64,000 nucleotides of DNA from Liolophura sinensis (taxonomy: Eukaryota > Mollusca > Polyplacophora > Chitonida > Chitonidae), in assembly GCF_032854445.1 (NCBI RefSeq), contig NC_088300.1:64018984-64082983 (forward strand), read 5' to 3'. Positions 51,501 through 60,778 of the stretch are shown in pieces (within the stretch, counting starts at the first letter, position 1; each line of letters starts with the position of its first letter). The translations under genes and the position numbers were made by a program. Under the pieces are notes generated by a model that was not told where the DNA came from, searched no databases, and saw only the letters and a list, made by a program, of their open reading frames with translations.

Positions 51501-54500
51501 GGGATGAGTAAAAATTGAAAACAAAAATTAAAGTAGATATTCTCATATTTTCATCACTCACGTAAACTTTATTCCACATAAGGCATTTCTGATACTTTTT
51601 ACCTCGACAGGACCGTGTACAGCTTGGAACGGAAGGTACAGAAACAGCGGAGATTGGGAGGTGTTGTGGGATGATATGATCTCCACGGCTCGTCGTTCAA
51701 ATATGCTCTGGAAAAGTAGACGTTAGGCGAAGCATATATTAACGTAATCACTGATTCAAGAAGGGAAAGTACAAAAAGTCTTTCAAACAGACAGAACAGA
51801 AACGTTTTTAGTCTGCACACTACAGTTTCATCAGCTGAAGATCATAATAGAAGTCGAAGAAATTACTGGTTGGTCTACCGCAGAAAAGTAGGTGATGAAC
51901 ACAGCATACCGTGGAGTATTCCTCTCTGCTGACATTGTACACCTCCTCGTTGAAGCGAAAATCGTATCCTCCAGCTGAAAAACCAAAAATATCACTTAGC
52001 TTTACAAGAGAAAAAAAATAAAACTTTATGTTTTAAAAACACACGTATATATCTGCTTTATTTTATTCTTGTATGTCCTTTAAGATACTGTACCGGAGAT
52101 TTTTAGCAAAACAGTGCAAATCCAAACGAAATTTTACTATTATTTTAGTATAGCCCAAATAATTACCGTTCACAAATTATCAACCTTGTCTGTGCATGTA
52201 TTATGCATTAAAATCGGTAATAAAGTTCGTCAAACTTATGATGCGACCAACTTCTTTATAACTTTAAAATCCTCTTACCACTACACATGAAATAGGTAAG
52301 AGACTGATATTTTGAGAGGGTGGGCTTTTTTTTTAAATCTCCGGTATAGCCACTTTAAATCAAGGCCTTTCAGACATACCATATGATACATTTATAACAC
52401 AAAGGTTGAATGTTTGTCACATAATGTCGATCAGTCATATGACGACCTTAAGCCGAGACATTAATAGTGCTACCTCACTGGAATGCTACGCCGACCAAAG
52501 CAGAGACGACACCCCACCTTGTAAGATTGACTGATATCACGGAACCTCTCACTGAGGGTCAGGCGAGGGTTGTATATAGATTGCCAACTGTAAATTCTTC
52601 CACTGTACGGATTGAACTCTTACCAGTCTAGCCCTACATGCTGGTCTTGATCTCCATATTAGAGAGCCGCACAAGTGACATGGTGAAATTTTTTTTTTAT
52701 TTTTTTGGAGGAGAAAGTCGGGGCACCGAGTTTAAATGTCGGGGCCCCGAAATTACAAGTTGAAGCCTCGCGATTACAGGTCGGGTTGCGAGTTTTACAA
52801 GTCGGGGCCAGACATAATTGATCAATCATAAGGGTTACGTTATAATCTCATCTTTATATATGGGACTGCTGCCTGATCGTCAGTGTCATTATGCTTTTGC
52901 AAATTAACATCTGTCGCTTGCAAATTATACTCTCGGTCCCAAAATGTTCTTTCAGACGACCAGGAATGCCATCACGATTTATAGTATTAGTATAACCTCC
53001 AATAATCTGGGATTATGATCAATAAATAAACATTTAACCTAATAATACGATAAGATTAAAACTTATGACAGCTGTCTTCCGTCATGTATGTGACATAAAG
53101 TTAAGGCCTTTCATCCTCGCCTTGATCCAGCCTGGCTGGATCAAGTACATGTATTCGAATAGCATCTCACATATAGCTGTTGCAGTTGAGATTAACAGAA
53201 CTCAACTCGGCTACATAAGGCGGGGCGGCACGCTGTATTTTGCATTTTATTCTTATTTGATACATATATATTTCTTTGGAATCTGTTTACTAATAAGCTG
53301 CCTCGTGGATATATAGGGAAATGCATCGCCCGCCCAAAACAAGTCGGTCTAAACGTTGTACTCTCTAATTCTTTTAGTCGGGCCTACGGTGCGTCACTGT
53401 TTCTGCGTAGACCTAGTCGTGCCCCGTCAGGCAGTACATGATACATTAGCTTCACAAGCACTGCAGCGTGGTTGCTGAGAATATGTGTTTTTAACAGATT
53501 GGAAGTGATCTGTGTGAGTGATCATGCCCACTGTAATCATTGTTCTTGATTTAAAATACAATAAATAAATAAAGTTATTTATCTCGTGGTAAGACCCTAA
53601 TCAAAATATGTAGTTATCAGTGAGAGATGCTCTTTGTGACTGCCATATTGGCTGTTTAATGGCAAACGCCGTGTGATTGACCAGTTTACGTTGGGGCCTC
53701 GACTTCTAAACTAGGGGCCACGAGTTTTAAACTAGGGGGCCCAACTTTTAAAGTCCGACGTCAAAAAAAGATTTTCTCTTCCCGAAATTTTTTTTCAACA
53801 TGTGATTTTTTTCATCTTCAAAAAAATTTTTTCACCATGTCACTTTTACGGCTGCGTACCATATAGAACACTATAGTTTAAAGTTTTGTGATCGTGGTGA
53901 ACCTGATACACGTACCTATTCTATGAGTGGTAATAATCTTCGGTACCACTGTAGTAACCCAAGAAGCTGTCGAATCCCCGGTAAGTCGGTGTGTAGTTCC
54001 AGTTACAGAAGCCAAGGTGCCATCTGTGAAATAGAGCAAAAATTATCTGTTCACAAAACAAAAAACAACATATCGTCCCATTTACACACCACAGATTTTC
54101 CTCGAACGATTTTTAGTACTTCCTCTTTGACCAGCTACTTGTTAAAGTGCTTGCGAAGTCACAAACTTCCCAAATGTCCGCCCAAAGCACGGAAGAAATC
54201 CACTTTCGCTTGTTTGGTTGCCGACTGGAGATAATTATTGGGTTTCTCTGTAGTTGCATCCAGTGGTGTAACACCATGTTTAGTGTATTATTATTCCAAA
54301 CATTTTGACTTTTCTGGTATATATGTGTTTTTCATGTCTGCATGGAAAAATTCATCTTCAGTGGGTAACATCGCAGAGTTTATTTGTGCATAACAACCTC
54401 TGATTTATTTTTTCGAGGTCATCGTTGTCAAGCATGTGAAGTTACCATTAAAAAGCTTAACTTATATACAGGCAATGTAGTAAATATGAAAAAAACACAA

Positions 54501-57500
54501 CGATGCAATGATATGGTTGCTGGCAGACCTTCCCACGTCGGCCGGAGCGGAAGCCAGCAAGAGCTGGACTTGAACTCACAGCGACCGCATTTGGTGAGAG
54601 ACTCCTGGGGTCATTGCGCTGTGCTAGCGCGCTAACCGACTGAGCCACAGAGGCCCCAGATAGAAACACATCTTTTAAATAACAGTATAAATTTAAGGCA
54701 TGTTTTCATAACGATGTTAGAATGTACATCGAAAGGTTGCAAAGAAATAAATCAGAATTTATTATCCATATAGAATACCCATTATGGGCAAAATTATAAG
54801 GTTTAACAACATCAATATTCAGGAGCTATGCCAGGTGGGAAAATTGTGATACATGACCTCCTTCAGACTTACTTGCCGACTATGTGAGTGGAGTAGCCAC
54901 GCTCTTTTAACTCCGAGGAAGAAGAGTGTACTTCGTCGGCAAAAAGTTTGGCTTGTGACCCATGGATTACTAAATGCTGATAGAGAAAAGATAACTCAAT
55001 TTGTATCATTTTTTTTATTATAAAAATCAGGTCTCACAAGAATATTTTTCAGTGAGAGGAATATGAATGACATTTTATTAAATTTAGATTAGAAAACAGA
55101 TGCTGCAATAACACGCTATTACCTGCAAACCCACGTGATACGGGTAAACCCCTGTCATAATAGCCACTCTTGACCTGAAATCATACATTACAACGTTGGT
55201 GAAGGTAGAAGAAATATCAAGAACTGGTCAACAGAATAAGTTGATTACGGATTTATGGTAATGGTAAATATGTTTAAACTTGTCACGCCCTAAATTGTGG
55301 AAAATGGCGACTTCTGAATGGCAACGTCTTGTTGATGCATCAACAACCAGTCAACAAAATAGGCTGATTACGGGTCTGTGCTAATGGTAAATATGTCTAA
55401 AGTTGTCACGCCCTAAATTGTGGAAAATGGCGACTTTTGAATGGCAACGTTTTGTTGATGCATCAACAACCGGTCAACAGAATAGGCTGATTACGGGTCT
55501 GTAGTAATGGTAAATGAAGCTGCATATATATGACTCCTTAATGATACGTGTTAGGTATACAAACAATGTGTTAGCTACACAATCAGAGTAGTTTTCACTC
55601 AGCGAGTATACATATCAACTGCACGAAGGATTAACATGTAGCTCTTTGAAGATATACAGACCTGTCTACAGACGGAAGCTGGAAAAACGATTGGTTGCGC
55701 AAACATATGAGACTGAACACATGTCTGTGGGATAAATAATAAGTAAATGGAAGTTGGGGATGTGGATGTACACAAAGGCTGCAACATAGAACTGGTTGAG
55801 GATACATACAGTGTACACAAAGATTGCACATAGAACTGGATATGTACAGTACACACAAAGATTGCACATAGAGCTGGTTGTGGGTACATATAGTGTACAC
55901 AAAGTTTGCACATACAACTGGTTGAGGATACATACGGTGTACACAAAGACTGCATGGAAGTTGCGGATGTGGATGGTGGATATACTATGTTCTAGGTACA
56001 CATTTGTCTGGCAAACGATATACAGTGTACACAAAGGCTGCACAAAGAACTGGTAGAGGATGAATTCAGTGTACGCAAAGTTTGCACATAAAACTGGTTG
56101 AGGATACATACAGTGTACACAAAGGCTGCATATAGAACTGGTTGAGGATACATATAGTGTACACAAAGATTGCACATGCAACTGGTTGAAGATACATACG
56201 GTGTACACAAAGGCTGCACATAGGACTGCTTAAGGATAACACCAGAATGGGCCAGTTGGGCAAGATTAGGGGTTATCATAGAGGGGTTGTTCCAGCTCAC
56301 ATCGTTCCATCCTGTATAGAAAATAAAACAGAACCAGTCGATGGCGTCCCACTCTCAAGCGTCTAATTGCATTTCCAAAAGTTATCAGCATTCGCTGATA
56401 CGAAAACAAAACCGATACAAGCATCGTTATCACTCCAAGAAAGGAACGTAACAGATGTTTAGATACTTAATGTATCTGAAGATATAGAAACAGTACAACT
56501 TGGATGGTTATTTAATGACATGGCAGGCAATCTTGAAACAATTTAAAACCATTTCAGGTAATTATAGATTTGTTCCAACTTATGACCCCAGGCGTGCAAC
56601 GGTGATAGCTAATATTGAATATTCATTAAATGATTTTGTTACTTCGATAAGAAAAATTCATTGAGTGTATGTTATTGCAAGTTTGTACATTCATCTGGTA
56701 TGCCCCGAGTCAAAGCTTCTCGTTGACAATACCCGGTGAGGTGGTGGGTGCGGATCGGAACCCAATGTCATTTGAGAACGTACACCTGTTACTTCGATTT
56801 AGAAAAATTAATTTAATGTATACTATTGCAAGTTTGTACATTCATCTGGTACACCCAGCGTCAAGACCAGACCGCTGTGTGAACCGCGATCACCCCTAGC
56901 ATCAAATATGGAAGGCTGTTAGGACAATCATTGTGCCTGCGTTTCATTGTAGAATAGCCCGACGAAGACCCGAGTACACAATGAAGATAACCATTGCTTC
57001 GTTCCATCGTGTCGTGGTTCCAGGTCATCAAGTCACGTGTAATCGTGCCATCGTTTTATCCCTTCGTACTATGGTATCATCTTTTCGTACAACCGCCGGA
57101 CGGTGGTGCGAGGATATCCTTGACCGGCTTTAATGATTCAGCCTTTTGCAAGTATCTTGATCAGTTATGAATATTTATCGTTATAGATCTTGAACAGAAT
57201 ATAGATGAACCGTAATGATATCAATGTTCACATCTCCTAGTTGCCCCAGGTGTATTGCATGAAACACAATTTTATCATGTAAATCATGATTTTGAGCTTC
57301 TTAAAACTATGATATCAAAAAAGCTAAATTAATTTACAAGTAGGGCTTATTATTGTCGCCAACCACTCTTTTTCATATAACACATTGTTTTATTTTTTGT
57401 TCCATCTGGCAAAATGACTGTGGATCCAATAGATCGAAGGAAACGTTCTTTGAATATTTTGAAAATCAGTTTTACGATCGTATTTATACTTAATAAATGC

Positions 57501-58648
57501 TTACTTGTGTGGTGTTTTCTGCTCTGTAACAACATTTCACTCAGTTACCGGTGATACATGGAACACAAGACATTGCTGGCTAAAGGGCTGTATGTATTGA
57601 TATCCACAACGATATAGGCATAGCGAAATTCCTTGATACGTATCATCGAGCCTTGACAAAACAAAGGATGGTCGAGTTCAAACCAAGCCTTCGTCAATAA
57701 ATCTGTAGATTCAACCGACCTCACTGCTTGTGGGGCCTATTTATTTATTCGAATGGTGTTTTACGCCGTACTCAAGAATATTTCACTTGTACGACAGCAG
57801 TCAAAATTATGATTGGGAGGGGGGGGGGGGGGGGGGGCGAGCAGAGCCCCGTGAAAACCCACGACCATGCTCGGGTTGCTGGCAGACGTTATCACGCACG
57901 ACCGGAGAGGTGTAACAATCTAAGTGAAACATTCTTGGGTGTGACGTTAAACAACTGCCAAAAATCTTTGAGCCATCAGAGCAAGGCGGAAATTCTTTGA
58001 TGTAAACATTAAAAGTGCAAATATTTGTAAAATAAACAGTTTATCGGTTAATGTTCAACGATAAAACGATAATTTTACCATTCTGGCAATGAATCTGGTG
58101 TATCAGATTTTCATCATCCCGTGAATGACGTTTGTAAAGAAGGCTGTCTTCCAAACAGTGATAAATTTTGCCACAACAGGTAAACCTATTGTGGCTTCTA
58201 AGCTCAGTTTTCAATTGATAATCCTTACTGATCAGTTTGTGGATAAAAAAAATTATCCTTTTTTGCTTACATTGACGAAATGTGGTCATCGTTGTTAATG
58301 ATATATCAGTTCTGTAACGTTGTTGATTGTTCGCGTCCTATGTCCTTTGGGTTAGAGAGCAGAACCATTACACCACCAATCAAACGCACCAATGCCTCCC
58401 CAATTTGCACTGGTCCCACTCAAAGGATGGCACACGTCGCATTTCACGCATTTTCAGTAATAAAAATGTGGACAGTACAAAGCAGAAGGACAAGAAAAGA
58501 GGAAAGTCAAGAAAAAAAATACTCCATGAAAAGTCTTACCCAAGTCATCAGCCACGATGAGTATAATATGAGGTGTCATAGAATGCTCTGAGCTCTGACA
58601 TAGCACTGTTACAGCTGTTAGTATCGTCAGTCTCAGTGAAAACACCAT
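45363..58648 (-). CDS. Arylsulfatase B-like gene, 14 exons (one frameshift)
   Basis: Spliced product of about 490 residues of the arylsulfatase B (N-acetylgalactosamine-4-sulfatase) type, which removes sulfate esters from glycosaminoglycan-like substrates in lysosomes or outside cells. It begins with a signal peptide (MVFSLRLTILTAVTVLCQSS). Metal ligands D34 and D35 lie in VADDLG. The catalytic Cys72 (converted to formylglycine) lies in CTPSR, split by intron 2. Also present are GKWHLG (K126, H128), AVH in exon 7, TTDNGG across exons 9/10, RGQKGTLWEGG in exon 10, and the C-terminal GIWTPGWC. All exon junctions are GT..AG with matching phases except exon 5 to 6. There exon 5 has one base too many and reads into TAG at 53921-53923, so this allele is either a pseudogene, uses another donor, or carries a sequence error. 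It lies head-to-tail with a paralogue at 60606. The upstream in-frame ATG at 58777 is less likely. Confidence 0.88.
46055..46233 (-). CDS. Sulfatase 1 exon 13
   Basis: 179 nt. [20 protein letters not shown], then a variable segment and NGQYQLFNLK. 15 nt shorter than its counterpart in gene 2. Confidence 0.87.
46992..47103 (-). CDS. Sulfatase 1 exon 12
   Basis: 112 nt. [20 protein letters not shown], then [16 protein letters not shown]. About 94% identical at DNA level to the same exon of gene 2 (61730-61841). Confidence 0.88.
47465..47620. repeat. Dispersed repeat fragment (ACCAATATGG...TTTCCTCC type)
   Basis: TTTCACCAATATGGTGCCC, CGCACGTCACAAG, GATTTACCCCAGG and GGTTTCCTCCAC. Same order as the copies at 19008 and 27485. 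In intron 11. Confidence 0.5.
47655..47926 (-). repeat. SINE family A, full copy with target duplication
   Basis: Minus-strand SINE. The head (high coordinates) shows CGTGGCTCAGTCGGTTAGCG on the minus strand, a tRNA A-box, and GTGAGTTCAAGTCC, a B-box-like stretch. The tail is (ATTT)n. TGGCAAATGA flanks both ends (47645-47654, 47927-47936). A C-rich run (47904-47926) lies at the 5' end. In intron 11 of sulfatase 1. Confidence 0.88.
48247..48607 (-). repeat. SINE family B, uninterrupted reference copy
   Basis: On the minus strand the head reads CGGATAGCACAGTTGGTAGA, then GATCCAGGATCAATCC-type B-box sequence. The body has GGAAGTTGTAACTTCCTCGC and TCGTCATATGACTGGAAAAT. The tail is AAACCCCAAGCACTCACTC. 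A tRNA-derived SINE in intron 11. Confidence 0.82.
48727..48785 (-). CDS. Sulfatase 1 exon 11
   Basis: 59 nt. [19 protein letters not shown]. Acceptor TTGGTAG, donor GTAGAG. Confidence 0.87.
49165..49288. repeat. Direct repeat, ~62-bp unit x2
   Basis: TTTCCATATTTATCAGTTGT ... AGTCATGTTTTCTGGAC occurs twice, nearly identical. Confidence 0.85.
49674..50038. mobile_element. Foldback / MITE-like element with ~75-bp inverted repeats
   Basis: The left arm (49674-49750) contains AAAGTGTTACATTTAACACT and GATCACGAGGAGTGACTGCA. The right arm (49963-50038) is its inverted, slightly diverged copy. The inner 210 bp is AT-rich and has further inverted ACTCTTC/GAAGAGT pieces. No coding. It begins 16 nt inside intron 10 of sulfatase 1. 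Confidence 0.75.
50055..50194 (-). CDS. Sulfatase 1 exon 10
   Basis: 140 nt. [20 protein letters not shown], then LWEGGTRSPAFVYSK. Contains the metal-binding Asn and the active-site Lys. A foldback element starts 16 nt past its donor. Confidence 0.88.
50265..50474 (+). repeat. SINE family A, degenerate copy, plus orientation
   Basis: GTCCAGCTCATGCTGG, GTCAGCAACCTGCGGAT, CGTGGGTTTCCCCGGGTTTC and CCACCATGATGCTAG, ending in an AAATAAATAAAT tail. In intron 9. Confidence 0.75.
50704..50801 (-). CDS. Sulfatase 1 exon 9
   Basis: 98 nt. MVTALDDAVGRIMKALDTEG, then AVVIFTTD, with the metal-binding Asp at the end. Donor GTAAGA. Confidence 0.87.
51336..51399 (-). CDS. Sulfatase 1 exon 8
   Basis: 64 nt. 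VPKHYEDMYLGIKNKKRRKY, then C. Donor GTAAGC, phase 1. Confidence 0.82.
51603..51707 (-). CDS. Sulfatase 1 exon 7
   Basis: 105 nt. SIFERRAVEIISSHN ... LFLYLPFQAVHGPVE, with the active-site His in AVH. Confidence 0.87.
51910..51974 (-). CDS. Sulfatase 1 exon 6
   Basis: 65 nt. GGYDFRFNEEVYNVSREEYST. Acceptor TTTTCAG, donor GTATGC, phase 1 to 0. Confidence 0.85.
52660..53858. mobile_element. Non-autonomous DNA transposon-like element, 1.2 kb
   Basis: Terminal inverted repeats of about 24 bp: left TAGAGAGCCGCACAAGTGAC, right end inverted TACGCAGCCGTAAAAGTGAC, both continuing ATGGTGAAA. Flanked by CCATAT on both sides (52654-52659, 53859-53864). GGGGCC-rich subterminal repeats with TTTAAA spacers lie inside both ends in inverted orientation. 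No transposase. In intron 5, ending 58 bp before exon 5. Confidence 0.65.
53916..54023 (-). CDS. Sulfatase 1 exon 5 (frameshifted end)
   Basis: 108 nt. WHLGFCNWNYTPTYRGFDSF, then LGYYSGTEDYY. After that the frame hits TAG. Counting back from the donor GTACGTG, the phase needed by exon 6 reads THRI, so one base is in excess near 53929-53930. An in-exon GTACC donor at 53945-53946 would give phase 1 and bypass the lesion, at the cost of about ten residues. Confidence 0.75.
54513..54658 (-). repeat. SINE family A, tail-truncated copy
   Basis: GGTTGCTGGCAGACCTTCCC through CGCTAACCGACTGAGCCACA. Head intact, tail side missing. In intron 4. Confidence 0.8.
54873..54976 (-). CDS. Sulfatase 1 exon 4
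   Basis: 104 nt. HLVIHGSQAKL ... LKERGYSTHIVG, with K126 split at the donor GTAAG, phase 2. Confidence 0.85.
55123..55174 (-). CDS. Sulfatase 1 exon 3
   Basis: 52 nt. Supplies the S-R of the CTPSR signature, then VAIMTGVYPYHVGLQ. Ends in phase 0 at gtaata. Confidence 0.87.
55216..55516. repeat. ~118-bp tandem repeat, about 2.5 copies
   Basis: GTCACGCCCTAAATTGTGGA and GATGCATCAACAACC(A/G)GTCA recur at a spacing of about 118 bp. In intron 2 of sulfatase 1. Confidence 0.85.
55767..56200. repeat. 44-bp minisatellite derived from sulfatase exon 2 and its 5' splice site
   Basis: On the minus strand each unit reads CCAGTTCTATGTGCAGCCTT, then TGTGTACACT|GTATGTATCC. This is the last 26 nt of exon 2 (encoding YVQPLCT, with the catalytic Cys codon) plus the first ~18 nt of intron 2. 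About nine further copies follow the genuine exon end at 56200, near 56157, 56112, 56068, 56024, 55936, 55893, 55846, 55806 and 55767. One irregular segment interrupts them at about 55950-56020. The array gives ORFs in several frames that are artefacts. Confidence 0.88.
56200..56311 (-). CDS. Sulfatase 1 exon 2 (catalytic cysteine)
   Basis: 112 nt. GWNDVSWNNP ... SYVQPLCTP, carrying catalytic Cys72. Acceptor CTATACAG, donor GTATGTATC, phase 2. Copies of its last 26 nt and donor are amplified in intron 2. Confidence 0.88.
57738..57960 (-). repeat. SINE family A copy with 19-nt poly-G
   Basis: (ATTT) tail, GTGTTTTACGCCGTACTCAA, then a G-run at 57819-57837 where other copies read GTGGGAGGAAACCGGG, then GACCATGCTCGGGTTGCTGG. 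Head degenerate. In intron 1 of sulfatase 1. Confidence 0.8.
58540..58648 (-). CDS. Sulfatase 1 exon 1
   Basis: 109 nt. Signal peptide, then TPHIILIVADDL. Donor GTAAGAC, phase 1. Confidence 0.85.
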
Positions 58649-60605
58649 CGCGTACGAGTTACTTGAAGTGCTATAAACTTGCAACAAACGACTGAATGAT
58701 CGCACACTCACGAACAGCTGCGCATGCACGATACTACACAACACCAGGCCGTTGGATTGTATTATCTTCATATACAAACCGAATTAAAGATTATGATCTA
58801 CCTCAATTTCTCAGTCCCATAAATCTATGTGGGCGTATAACTGACAGTATTTTGTTTTTAGCCGTGTATTGATTTTTTTAATAGAAAATTTTCATTATTT
58901 AGACTATATATCCATATATATTCATTATTTAGGATATATATGTCTTTACATTGGCAAACCGCCAGGTTAGGCTGGCTTATTAGTGCCATACAGATATAGC
59001 AATTTATCAAAACCTTGAAAAACAGGCGAGTGTTTAACAAAGTTAGTCAATCAGTTTTTCATAGAAAATTGCCCAGAATGTGCCAATGAAAACTGTGGAC
59101 TACTTCCCATATAAAGCGAATCACTCCCAACGTCTTGTTTGTAAGACTTCTTTCATTTCTTTGCTGGTTTGTGTTGAACGTTGTTTTGAAAACTGGTCGA
59201 GCTATGTTAAACCTGCAAAGTCAATTATACATGGATGACGACTGGTACACGAATGTACGAATATAACCTTTTCGAAAGACTGTCCCAAGCGGTTGATATG
59301 CAACAAACCAGTGACATCTAATAATTTATTAACATCAATGCATTTTATTACCTACATGTACTTCTACTTATGTTAACTACTATGGGGACTTGTAATTTGT
59401 TACTATTAAAGCATTTACATAAAGTTAGAATAAAACCGTATCCGTCAAGAAGTATTTCACTGGTTACATTTGCCAACCATCACACTGTCGTCGATGCTCT
59501 GGTTTTATTCTCTGCGTTTTAACTCTATATATTAAAAGATTAGTTTGTTATTCTTATCGTGTTACACTGAAATCCTCCATGCAAATGGGTTACTAAGATA
59601 TGGTTGAAATACAGCCAATATTCAGCTGAATCTCTGTCATTCATTGGTGGCAAAATGACTCCCTCAAATCGACATTTTTTCAAGTTGCGTTCAAGTTCTT
59701 TTGGAATCCGTTCGAGCTCATTCAGGGCGGATTAAAGTTCGTCTTCCATTGAGTGATCTACTCTAAGAATGTCAGCCTTTTATCAGAGTATGTGTGCCTT
59801 TCAGTATCACTGAAAATGTTACCTGTCAGAAAAATAAATAGATGCATGGTTAGAGGACTCGAAACCAACCTGAAAATGGCGTATCAACCTATATGCTGAG
59901 TGCCAGGTGATGAAGCACAAAGATTGTGCATTTTATAGGATTCGACTTAAGCCACCACCTGTCGCCTGATTACTGGGCCTACTGTCCTGAGACTTAAGCA
60001 GTGAACTGGTAATACTTTAGAATAAGTGAATGAATGAATCAATTACCGAATGAATGAGTGAATGAATGAACAAACTTTAGGTGATTAATATTTTAACCAG
60101 ATATCGTCTTGAGAACATTCTAGAGCAGTTGTAAAGAAATAGGTTTGAAGAGCAAAAGGAAAACGTTTCTATATATTTCTCAAGGGATAATCGGGTGAAA
60201 CCTAACCTCTTACCTAAGCGATTTATAGCAATACTCTCACTTAAACCAAACAGCTTACATTGATTATGTAACTGTCAACATGTTTAGTGCCTAACCTTCT
60301 GAAAAATCACATGAGAGTAAAAAGATAAAAAAAAATTTACAGAACACTTAATGAAAAATAAAGACATCTAAAAGTGGAAAGCATTTTATAATTATTTAAA
60401 AGTAAGTACGACAGGAGATATCAACTTTGATTACATTAACATTCGTCAATAGGGAAGTTTTTGAACTCCACTTGATAACAGTATAGTGGTTGTCAGTCCA
60501 CAAATAAGCTTACATTTTCGCTTAATACGCATTCATAAAGCCGTATGTTTTAGTTCGCTGTTTTTGTGGGGTTTTTTTTGCGTTGGATTATTGTAACAAA
60601 ACAGC
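58649..60605. other. Intergenic region between the two sulfatase genes
   Basis: About 2 kb with no exon seen. It holds a reverse copy of the Penelope-linked tail repeat (59150-59270), an inverted copy of an array module (59280-59530), and a GAAT-rich simple repeat (60027-60072). The promoter of gene 1 should be at the low end of this stretch, but I see no convincing core promoter element. Confidence 0.5.
59280..59530 (-). repeat. Inverted copy of a module from the 11-37 kb array
   Basis: The reverse complement carries CGACGACAGTGTGATGGTTG, GGTTTTATTCTAACTTTATG and GATGTCACTGGTTTG. It matches 29970-30230 and 12010-12180 in order. Confidence 0.7.
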
Positions 60606-60778
60606 TTAACACCACCCAGGGGTCCATATCCCTCCATGGAACAGAGGGTTCCCTTTGGGATCCGGGGGAGGGAAAACCGCCGGCACTTGAGACTTCTGTA
60701 GATCCTTCATCTTTACAATCATCCGCTTTAAAATAGCAGTTTCTGTAGGAGCCAAATCAACATGTTCTGTAGGATCCT
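60606..60778 (-). CDS. Sulfatase 2 terminal exon
   Basis: 173 nt, ends TPGWC-TAA. Acceptor TTTACAG. Confidence 0.88.

Noticed and set aside
55599-56300. Overlapping cysteine-rich minus-strand ORFs with CTLYVSSTS / MYPQPV repeats
   Set aside because: They are readings of the 44-bp minisatellite in sulfatase intron 2; only the exon 2 part is coding.
58280-58591. Plus-strand ORF of 103 residues over sulfatase exon 1
   Set aside because: The opposite strand has the signal peptide, metal-binding DD motif and a phase-matched donor.
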